Positions 57,596 through 64,000 of a DNA stretch of 64,000 bases are shown piece by piece. The DNA comes from an uncultured delta proteobacterium. Lineage in GTDB: Bacteria; Myxococcota_A; UBA9160; JAFDET01. The number at the start of each line of letters is the position of its first letter. The first letter of the stretch is position 1. Position numbers and translations under genes: made by a program. The stretch spans positions 124,001 to 188,000 of the forward strand of contig CAMYLJ010000004.1 of assembly GCA_947259215.1 (NCBI GenBank), read 5' to 3'. Under the pieces are notes generated by a model. It was not told where the DNA came from and searched no databases. It was given only the letters and a program-made list of their open reading frames with translations.

Positions 57596-59338
57596 ATGGC
57601 TGGCCCGAGCGGCGATCGTCTCATTCGCGTCGACATGACCCACCAGACTGCCACGGTCGAGGACTTCCCCGAGGACTGGAAGCTCCTGGGCGGACGCGCG
57701 CTCTCGGCCAGGATCCTCGTGAACGAGTGCGATCCCGCCTGCGATCCCCTGGGCCCGGACAACGTGCTCGTGATGGCGCCGGGCGTGCTGTCGGGAACCA
57801 TGGCGCCCACCTCCGGTCGCATCTCGATCGGCGGCAAGAGCCCGCTCACCGGCGGCATCAAGGAGGCCAACGCCGGCGGCAACCCGGGCCAGGACCTGAT
57901 GAAGCTCGGCTACCGCGCGCTGGTGGTGACCGGCCAGCCGTCGGATCCGGACGCGCGCTACGCCGTCGAGGTGACGAAGGACGGCGTCGCGGTCGTCCCC
58001 GCCGACGACTGCAAGGGCATGTGGAACTACGCGCTGATCGAGCATCTCGGCGGCAAGTACGCCGCCAGCGCTTCGTTCATCAGCATCGGCCCGGCGGGCG
58101 AGATGCGGCTGGCCGGCGCGTCGGTGGCCTGCACCGACGCCGACCAGGACCGGCGGCCCGCGCGTCACGCGGCCCGCGGCGGCCTCGGCGCCGTGATGGG
58201 CGCCAAGGGCCTGAAGTACGTGGCAGTGGATGCGGAGAAGCTTGCCGGGCGGCGTCCGGCCGACATGAAGTCCTTCTCCACGCTGTGCAAGGGCTACTCG
58301 AAGGACTTCCGCGACAGCCCGAAGGCCAAGGTGTTCGAGTTCGGCACCAGCTCGGTGGTGCCGGTCGCCAACATGCTCAACACCTTCCCGTACAAGAACC
58401 GGACCGAGGGCCAGTCGCCGGACGTCGAGACCCTCGACGGCAAGCGCATCGTCGAGAGCTTCGAGACACGGGGCGGAGGCATGCACAACTGCATGACTGG
58501 CTGCATCGTGCAGTGCTCCAACATCGTTCACGACAAGGACGGCAACTACAAGACCAGCGCGCTCGAGTTCGAGACGCTCACCCTGCTGGGCGCGAACTGC
58601 GCCATCGCCAGCTGGGAGGACGTGGCGGACCTCGATCGCCTCTGCGACGAGATCGGCGTCGACACCATCGAGACCGGCGCCGCCATCGCGGTCTACATGG
58701 ATTCCGGCGGCATGGAGTTCGGCGACGCCGAGGGTGCCAAGCGGATCCTGAAGGAGATCGCCGAGGGCACCGAGCTCGGCCTGGCCATCGGCAACGGCGC
58801 GCTCTCGATCGGGAAGAAGCAGAAGCACCACCGCATCCCGGTGGCCAAGGGTCAGGCGTTGCCGGCCTGGGACCCGCGTCCGCTCAAGGCCACGGGCGTC
58901 ACGTACTGCACGAGCCCCATGGGCGGGGATCACACCGCGGGCCTGATCGTGAACCCGGGCCTGCCGCCGGAGCAGTTCGCCCAGGCCTCGCAGGAGTCGC
59001 AGGTCATCAACGCCGCCTGCGACTCGTCGGGCTTCTGCCAGTTCCTCCAGCCGACCTTGCCGGAGATCGCCGAGTTCTACTCGGGGCTCTACGGGGAAGA
59101 GATCGGCAAGGAGCGGGTGGCGGACATCGGCTGGGAGTGCCTCCAGGACGAGTGGAAGTTCAACTCCGGGGCCGGCTTCACCGCGGCGGACGACGACCTG
59201 CCCGCGTGCATCCGCGAGGAGGGCGTGGGCCCCGGCGGCGCGCTCAAGTTCGACGTGGCGGCCGACGTGATCGCCCAGGCCAAGAACCAGCGCTTCGGCC
59301 CGAGCGACACCTTCTGGACCACCAAGGCCACCGGCTGA
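57596..59338 (+). CDS. Tungsten-containing aldehyde ferredoxin oxidoreductase family protein
   Basis: This 580-residue protein would oxidise aldehydes to acids, or reduce acids, with a tungsten bis-pterin and one [4Fe-4S] cluster. LIRVDMTHQTATVED and LLGGRALSARIL start the AOR N-domain, and MAPGVLSGTMAPTSGRISIGGKSPLT (cofactor loop; cited as APTSGRISIGGKSPLT) follows. The cluster Cys are at 299, 303 and 307 in NCMTGCIVQCSN, with CDSSGFC later. The first spacing is x3 rather than the usual x2. AAAGGAGG before the ATG is strong. MoaD, MoeA, MoeA-PBP and TupAB flank it, giving a self-contained tungsten unit. Confidence 0.9.
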   Translation: MAGPSGDRLIRVDMTHQTATVEDFPEDWKLLGGRALSARILVNECDPACDPLGPDNVLVMAPGVLSGTMAPTSGRISIGGKSPLTGGIKEANAGGNPGQDLMKLGYRALVVTGQPSDPDARYAVEVTKDGVAVVPADDCKGMWNYALIEHLGGKYAASASFISIGPAGEMRLAGASVACTDADQDRRPARHAARGGLGAVMGAKGLKYVAVDAEKLAGRRPADMKSFSTLCKGYSKDFRDSPKAKVFEFGTSSVVPVANMLNTFPYKNRTEGQSPDVETLDGKRIVESFETRGGGMHNCMTGCIVQCSNIVHDKDGNYKTSALEFETLTLLGANCAIASWEDVADLDRLCDEIGVDTIETGAAIAVYMDSGGMEFGDAEGAKRILKEIAEGTELGLAIGNGALSIGKKQKHHRIPVAKGQALPAWDPRPLKATGVTYCTSPMGGDHTAGLIVNPGLPPEQFAQASQESQVINAACDSSGFCQFLQPTLPEIAEFYSGLYGEEIGKERVADIGWECLQDEWKFNSGAGFTAADDDLPACIREEGVGPGGALKFDVAADVIAQAKNQRFGPSDTFWTTKATG

Positions 59339-59361
59339 CCAACGGGGACGCGAATGTCCCC

Positions 59362-60627
59362 ATGCGTGACATGCGCGACGTTCGGATGAAGGGGTTCGCC
59401 GGGCGGGCGGACGTCGAGGAGGTGGAGCGCTTCCTGGCGGAGCGGGTGAGCGCGCTTCCCGCCGAGGACGTGGCGCTCGACGCGTGTGCGGATCGCGTGC
59501 TCGCGGGCGACGTGCGGTCGGACGTGGACGTGCCTGCCTTCGCGCGCTCGGCCATGGACGGCTACGCCGTGCGGGGCGAGGACAGCTTCGGCGCGTCCGA
59601 GTACGCCCCGATCGAGCTCGAGCTGCTGGGCGAGTCGCTCCCCGGCCGGCGTTTCCCGGGTCGGATGGGCCGAGGCCAGGCCGTGCGGATCATGACCGGC
59701 GCCCCGCTGCCCGACGGTGCGGACGCGGTCGCGATGGCGGAGATCGCCGAGGAGCACGGCGACCGCGTGGCGCTGCGCGACGCCGTCGCGCCCCGCAAGA
59801 ACGTGGGCGCGATCGGAGAGGACATCGCGGCGGGCACCGTCGTGCTCCACGCCGGCCGGCGCCTGCGCCCCCAGGACGTGGGGCTGCTGGCCTCGATCGG
59901 CGTCGCGCCCGTGCGCTGCGTGCGCCAACCGCGGGTGCGGCTGGTCGTGACCGGCGACGAGCTGCTTCCGCCCGGCAGCCGGCCCGGGGGAGACCGCATC
60001 GTGGACAGCAACTCTCCCATGCTGCGCGCCCTGGTGGCGCGGGACGGAGGGGCCTGCCTGCCCCACGAGATCCTGCCGGACCGCGCCGAGCGTATCCGGG
60101 CCGAGCTCGCCCGCGACGACGCCGACGTGGTGCTGGTCTCCGGCGGCAGCTCGGTGGGGCAGGAGGATCACGCGCCGCGGCTCGTCGCCGAGCTCGGGAG
60201 CCTCGACTTCCACGGCGTGGCGATGCGTCCCTCCTCGCCCGCCGGCATCGGCCGCCTGGGAGCCGCGGAGTCCCCGCGCTGGGTGTTCCTGCTGCCGGGC
60301 AACCCCGTTTCGTGCCTGTGCGCCTACGACTTCTTCGCGGGCCCGACGATCCGCGCCCTGGGCGGGCGCGACCGCGGCTGGCCGCACCGGCGCGTGCGGC
60401 TGCCCCTGGCGCGCAAGATCAGCTCGCTGGTCGGGCGCGTCGACTACGTGCGGGTCGCGCTCGAGCGGGGTCGCGTGGTTCCCATCGCCACCTCGGGTGC
60501 GTCGATCCTGTCGTCCACCGTGCGGGCTGCCGGCTTCGTGGTGGTTCCGCGGGATCGCGAGGGCATGCCCGAGGGCGCCGACGTCGAGGTGCTGCTCTAC
60601 GACCCGGCCGCGGAGGTGGCGCCGTGA
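59362..60627 (+). CDS. moeA: Molybdopterin molybdenumtransferase MoeA
   Basis: This is a 421-residue MoeA-family protein, which inserts molybdate or tungstate into adenylated pterin. The family motifs are DVPAFARSAMDGYAVRGEDS, VRIMTGAPLPDGADAV, VGAIGEDIAAGTVVLHAG, VRLVVTGDELLPPG, VVLVSGGSSVGQEDHA (G-G-x-S-V-G) and LLPGNPVSCLCAYDFF. Three clustered ATGs (59362, 59371, 59386) leave the start uncertain. It lies 23 bases after the AOR stop and overlaps the next gene by four bases. Confidence 0.9.
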   Translation: MRDMRDVRMKGFAGRADVEEVERFLAERVSALPAEDVALDACADRVLAGDVRSDVDVPAFARSAMDGYAVRGEDSFGASEYAPIELELLGESLPGRRFPGRMGRGQAVRIMTGAPLPDGADAVAMAEIAEEHGDRVALRDAVAPRKNVGAIGEDIAAGTVVLHAGRRLRPQDVGLLASIGVAPVRCVRQPRVRLVVTGDELLPPGSRPGGDRIVDSNSPMLRALVARDGGACLPHEILPDRAERIRAELARDDADVVLVSGGSSVGQEDHAPRLVAELGSLDFHGVAMRPSSPAGIGRLGAAESPRWVFLLPGNPVSCLCAYDFFAGPTIRALGGRDRGWPHRRVRLPLARKISSLVGRVDYVRVALERGRVVPIATSGASILSSTVRAAGFVVVPRDREGMPEGADVEVLLYDPAAEVAP

Positions 60628-62525
60628 AGCAGCAGCAGTTCCTCGATGTGATCGACCGCGACGAGGCGGAGGCGCGCTGGCACACGGTGCTGGAGCTGGT
60701 CACGCTGCCCCCCGAGGTGGTGCACCTGGGCGAGTCCCTGGGGCGGATCCTGGCCGAGGACGTCCGGGCCGACGTCGACGTGCCGTCCTTCGACCGCTCC
60801 AACATGGACGGCTTCGCCGTGCAGGCGGCGGACACCTTCGGCGCCATGGAGGAGGCTCCGGTCCGCCTGCGACTGAACCGCGAGACCATCCCCACCGGCG
60901 TCGCGCCGCAGGAGGAGATCAAGCCCGGCACGGCGACGACGATCGCCACCGGCGGAATGCTGCCCCGTGGCGCCGACGCCGTGGTGCCCGTCGAGCACAC
61001 GGACGTGGAGGAGTTCGACGAACGCCTGGTGGTGCGGCGGGCCGTGGTGCCCGGCGCGGCTGTGTCCTTCGCGGGCACCGACATCGGCCGCGGCGAGACG
61101 GTGCTGTTCGCCGGAACGCGGCTCACCTCGCGGGAGACCGGGATGCTCGCGGCCGTGGGGCGCGAGCACGTGCGCGTGGTGCGCCGCCCGCGAGTGGCGG
61201 TGCTCTCCACCGGCGACGAGATCATCGAGCCCGGTGCGCCCATGCGGGCCGGCCTCGTCTTCGACAGCAACGCGCGCATCTTGTGCGACGCGGTGCGCGA
61301 GCTGGGCGGCGACCCCTGGTTCGCGGGCACCGTCCTCGACGACGTGACGGCGGTACGCTCCGGCCTGGAGCGCGGCCTGCGGGACGCGGACCTGGTGATC
61401 CTGTCCGGCGGGACCTCGAAGGGAGAGGGCGACCTGAACAGCCTCGTGGTGTCGGAGCTCGACCCGGGCATCGTGGTGCACGGCGTGGCGCTGAAGCCGG
61501 GCAAGCCCATCTGCCTGGCGGCCCACGCCGGGCGGCCGGTCGTGATCCTGCCCGGCTTTCCCACCTCGGCGGTCTTCACCTTCCACGAGTTCGTGGCGCC
61601 GGTGATCCGAAGGATGCTGGGGCTGCAGCCGGACCGGCGCGAGAGCGTGCCCGCGCGCCTGGCCGTGCAGGTGGCTTCCGAGCGCGGCCGCCTCGAGTAC
61701 CTGCTGGTGGGGCTCGTCGAGAGCCCGGACCTCGGGCTGGTCGCCTACCCCATGGGCAAGGGCAGTGGCAGCGTCACCGCCTTCAGCCGCGCCGACGGGT
61801 TCGTGCGCATCGGTCGCAACGTCGAGATCGTCGAGGCCCAGGCCGACGTCGACGTCACCCTGGTGGCACCCGAGCTCGAGCCCGCGGACCTGGTGGTGAT
61901 CGGGAGCCACTGCATCGGACTGGATGCGCTGGCCGGCGCGCTCCAGGCGGAGGGCTTTCGGGTCAAGATCCTCTCCGTGGGCAGCCAGGGCGGTGTCGCC
62001 GCCGCGCGCCGCGGCGAGTGCGACGTGGCGCCCATCCACCTGCTCGATCCCGAGACGCAGACCTACAACCAGCCCTTCCTCGGCGAGGGGCTGCGGCTGC
62101 TGCGTGGCTACACGCGCATGCAGGGCGTCGTGACCCGCGCGCGTGAGGCCCGCGACGTCTCCGAGCTGCTGGACGATCCCTCCCTGCGCATGGTGAACCG
62201 CAACCGCGGCGCGGGAACCCGCATCCTGATCGACGCACTGCTCGGCGAGCGCCGTCCGCCCGGGTACGCCTACGAGCCGCGCTCCCACCACGCGGTGGCG
62301 GCCGCCGTCGCCCAGGGGCGCGCCGACTGGGGGGTCACGATCGAGCCGGTCGCGCGCGAGGCGCGCCTGCACTTCCGCCCGTTGCGCGCCGAGCACTACG
62401 ACTTCGCGGTGCCCGAGTCGCGCTGGGAGCGGCCCGCGGTGCAGACGCTGCGGCGCCTGCTCGAGCCCGGCAGTCGGCTGCGCGCGCGGCTGGGGGAGCT
62501 GGGATTCGGAGAGGAAGACGCGTGA
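60624..62525 (+). CDS. MoeA fused to a C-terminal periplasmic-binding-protein-like domain (MoeA-PBP)
   Basis: This protein has 633 residues. The first 400 are a second MoeA: VPSFDRSNMDGFAVQAADTF, TIATGGMLPRGADAVVPVE, VAVLSTGDEIIEPG, LVILSGGTSKGEGDLN and ILPGFPTSAVFTFHEF. After a linker, residues about 425-625 form a PBP-like domain (DLVVIGSHCIGLDALAGALQ, ILSVGSQGGVAAARRGECD, APIHLLDPETQTYNQPFL, MVNRNRGAGTRILID, ADWGVTIEPVAREA). There is no signal peptide, so this domain is cytosolic and may bind an oxyanion or pterin intermediate to select W or Mo. GTG 60624 overlaps the moeA stop. Confidence 0.9.
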   Translation: MKQQQFLDVIDRDEAEARWHTVLELVTLPPEVVHLGESLGRILAEDVRADVDVPSFDRSNMDGFAVQAADTFGAMEEAPVRLRLNRETIPTGVAPQEEIKPGTATTIATGGMLPRGADAVVPVEHTDVEEFDERLVVRRAVVPGAAVSFAGTDIGRGETVLFAGTRLTSRETGMLAAVGREHVRVVRRPRVAVLSTGDEIIEPGAPMRAGLVFDSNARILCDAVRELGGDPWFAGTVLDDVTAVRSGLERGLRDADLVILSGGTSKGEGDLNSLVVSELDPGIVVHGVALKPGKPICLAAHAGRPVVILPGFPTSAVFTFHEFVAPVIRRMLGLQPDRRESVPARLAVQVASERGRLEYLLVGLVESPDLGLVAYPMGKGSGSVTAFSRADGFVRIGRNVEIVEAQADVDVTLVAPELEPADLVVIGSHCIGLDALAGALQAEGFRVKILSVGSQGGVAAARRGECDVAPIHLLDPETQTYNQPFLGEGLRLLRGYTRMQGVVTRAREARDVSELLDDPSLRMVNRNRGAGTRILIDALLGERRPPGYAYEPRSHHAVAAAVAQGRADWGVTIEPVAREARLHFRPLRAEHYDFAVPESRWERPAVQTLRRLLEPGSRLRARLGELGFGEEDA

Positions 62526-63361
62526 GGGACGCCACCCGCGTCGCCGTCCTGGCGCTCCTGGTGGCGGGCTGCGGAGCGGGCGAGGAGCCGGCCGCCGCCG
62601 CGATCGACGTGGCGACCACGACGAGCACGCGGGACTCGGGCCTCTTCGACGAGCTCCTCCCGGCCTTCCGCGGGGCGACCGGCATCGAGGTCCGTCTGGT
62701 CGTCGTGGGAAGCGGCGCTGCGCTCCGCATGGGCGCCGACGGTGACGTGGACGTGCTGGTGACCCATGCGCCCGAGGGCGAGCTCGAGCTGGTGCGCGCC
62801 GGCAAGCTCGTCGACCGGCGCCCCTTCATGGAGAACCACTTCGTGCTGGTGGGGCCGGGAGACGATCCCGCCGGAATCCGGGACCTGCCCGCCAGCGCGG
62901 CCTTCGCCCGCCTGGCCGAGCGCAACGTTCACTACGCGAGCCGCGCCGACGACTCCGGGACCCATCGGCGCGAGCAGGCGCTCCTGCGCGAGGTCGGCCT
63001 CGACCCCGAGGCCGGCTGGCCCGCCGTGCTGCGCACGGGCGCGGGCATGGGCCAGACTCTGCAGGTGGCGGGCGAGCGGCGCGCCTACGCGTTGACGGAC
63101 ATCGGAACCTTCGAACGCTTCCGTACGCGCGTGGACCTGGAAGCGCTCTCGCCTCCCGACGCCTCGCTGCGCAACCTCTACTCGGTGCTGCGTCCGAACC
63201 CCGATCGCTACCCACCGGATCATCTCGACGTGGAAGGCGCGCTCGCCCTGGCCGACTTCCTGCTCTCGCCGGCCACCCAGGCGCGCATCGCCGCCTTCGG
63301 GAAGAATCCGTCGGGGCGCCCTCTCTTCGCGCCGCTGTTCGCGCCCGGCTCCGAGCCGTGA
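62522..63361 (+). CDS. tupA: Tungstate ABC transporter substrate-binding lipoprotein
   Basis: This is a 279-residue lipoprotein with lipobox LLVAGCG. The mature protein begins with IDVATTTSTRDSGLFDELLP; TTTSTRDSGL is the signature of TupA/WtpA-like tungstate binders. NVHYASRADDSGTHRREQAL and GMGQTLQVAGERRAYALTD are also TupA motifs. GTG 62522 overlaps the preceding stop. The gene context (AOR, MoeA) favours tungstate over molybdate. Confidence 0.92.
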   Translation: MRDATRVAVLALLVAGCGAGEEPAAAAIDVATTTSTRDSGLFDELLPAFRGATGIEVRLVVVGSGAALRMGADGDVDVLVTHAPEGELELVRAGKLVDRRPFMENHFVLVGPGDDPAGIRDLPASAAFARLAERNVHYASRADDSGTHRREQALLREVGLDPEAGWPAVLRTGAGMGQTLQVAGERRAYALTDIGTFERFRTRVDLEALSPPDASLRNLYSVLRPNPDRYPPDHLDVEGALALADFLLSPATQARIAAFGKNPSGRPLFAPLFAPGSEP

Positions 63362-64000
63362 GCCCGCTGGTCTGGGTGGGTGTGGCCGAGGTCGCGCTGC
63401 GCACGCTGGCGGTCTCGGCCAGCGCGCTCCTGCTGGCGCTGGCGCTCGGCCTGCCCCTCGGCTTCCTGCTCGGCCGCCATCGCTTCCCGGGGCGGGGGCT
63501 GCTCGCCGCCGTCGCCAACGCGGGCATGGGCTTGCCGCCGGTGGTCGTGGGACTGGTCGTGTACCTGGTCCTCCGGCGCGGCGGTCCCCTGGGCAGTCTC
63601 GAGCTCCTGCTCACGCCGCCGGGCATGGTGATCGCCCAGGTCCTGATCGCGCTTCCGCTGGTCGTGGGAATCACCCTGGCGGCGGTGGGGGCGCTGCCGC
63701 CGGATTGGCACCTCCAGGCTCGCGCCCTCGGGCTGCGCGGTCCGCGCGCGCTGTGGGTGCTGGCGCGGGAGATCCGGCTCGGACTGCTGGCGGCGGTGAT
63801 CGTGGCGCTGGGCGGCATCATCTCCGAGGTGGGCGCCGTGCAGATGGTGGGCGGCAACCTCGAGGGCCAGACTCGCATGCTCACCACCGGCATCCTCATG
63901 TACACGCAGATGGGTCGCTTCGAGGACGCGCTGGCGCTGGCGGCGGTCCTGATGGGAATGACCTTCGTGCTGGCCGGCACCCTGACGGCCATCCAGCAGG
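63358..64000 (+). CDS. tupB: Tungstate ABC transporter permease (partial, 3' end missing)
   Basis: The GTG overlaps the tupA stop (GTGA). At least five helices are encoded before the window ends (LRTLAVSASALLLALALGLPLG, LPPVVVGLVVYLVL, MVIAQVLIALPLVVGITLAAV). ALGLRGPRALWVLAREIRLGL is the EAA loop that docks to the ATPase, followed by IISEVGAVQMVGGN, typical of TupB. The ATPase gene tupC is presumably next, outside the window. Confidence 0.92.
   Translation, partial: MSPLVWVGVAEVALRTLAVSASALLLALALGLPLGFLLGRHRFPGRGLLAAVANAGMGLPPVVVGLVVYLVLRRGGPLGSLELLLTPPGMVIAQVLIALPLVVGITLAAVGALPPDWHLQARALGLRGPRALWVLAREIRLGLLAAVIVALGGIISEVGAVQMVGGNLEGQTRMLTTGILMYTQMGRFEDALALAAVLMGMTFVLAGTLTAIQQ

Overview
The window is a very GC-rich, gene-dense bacterial chromosome segment with strong G/C bias at third codon positions, many GTG and some TTG starts, and short ATGA/GTGA gene overlaps. 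Several contents point to a deltaproteobacterial or Myxococcota-like lineage: a DUF6178-type protein, an Ino1 plus inositol-type CDP-alcohol transferase pair, an F420/FMN LLM-class oxidoreductase, an HpnM/HpnN-like lipid transport pair, a PEP-CTERM protein, a tungsten AOR module and a small histone-fold protein. The assignment is an inference from gene content only. I see no tRNA, rRNA, CRISPR array, phage or insertion sequence.

Layout. 1-3.5 kb: end of an assimilatory APS/PAPS reductase, a Tat-exported split-barrel protein, a frame-broken small membrane ORF, and an isochorismatase/FAH pair. 3.5-10.6 kb: a membrane sensor kinase, an LLM oxidoreductase, BioA, a DUF3179 protein and a DUF952-membrane fusion. 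10.7-16.1 kb: a ketopantoate-reductase-like enzyme, an FAD oxidoreductase, SRPBCC, amidase, a long palindromic element and an alpha/beta hydrolase. 16.1-16.5 kb: a histone-fold gene with its own promoter and terminator. 16.5-21.8 kb, minus strand: DUF6178, Ino1, a CDP-alcohol transferase with a degenerate nucleotidyltransferase domain, and a CocE-type hydrolase. 21.9-31 kb: a membrane/propeller protein, an aspartyl protease, NUDIX, ACT, DUF815 ATPase, dipeptidase, gamma-glutamyltransferase and a PEP-CTERM metalloprotease. 31-38 kb: MlaA, HpnM/MlaC and HpnN (envelope lipid traffic), then hydrolases. 38-45.7 kb: aconitase, FadR-type regulator with GlpD, lipid kinase, queuosine salvage protein and a permease. 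45.7-51.9 kb: a periplasmic PheC-AroQ fusion, a cold-shock-domain gene with an intrinsic terminator in its leader, NadE, MaoC and a membrane-anchored Fe-S aldo/keto reductase. 51.9-55.7 kb: DHH phosphoesterase, ApaH, an unexplained 0.4-kb intergenic region with a promoter, and a HEAT-like protein. 55.7-64 kb: M48 protease, MoaD, AOR, two MoeA proteins (one fused to a binding-protein domain), TupA and TupB; this reads as one tungsten/tungstopterin unit and runs off the end.

Cross-cutting signals. (1) Many genes have a TATCCT/TACAAT/TATCTT hexamer 6-9 nt before the start codon and no Shine-Dalgarno, which suggests leaderless mRNAs. (2) A double-hairpin repeat occurs twice and a GC-rich palindromic element one and a half times, all between genes. 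(3) Three reading frames break or fuse at short G/C homopolymers (about 1225, 47009-47018, 57220-57225). These may be assembly errors, and they affect how the PheC-AroQ and M48-MoaD genes should be read.
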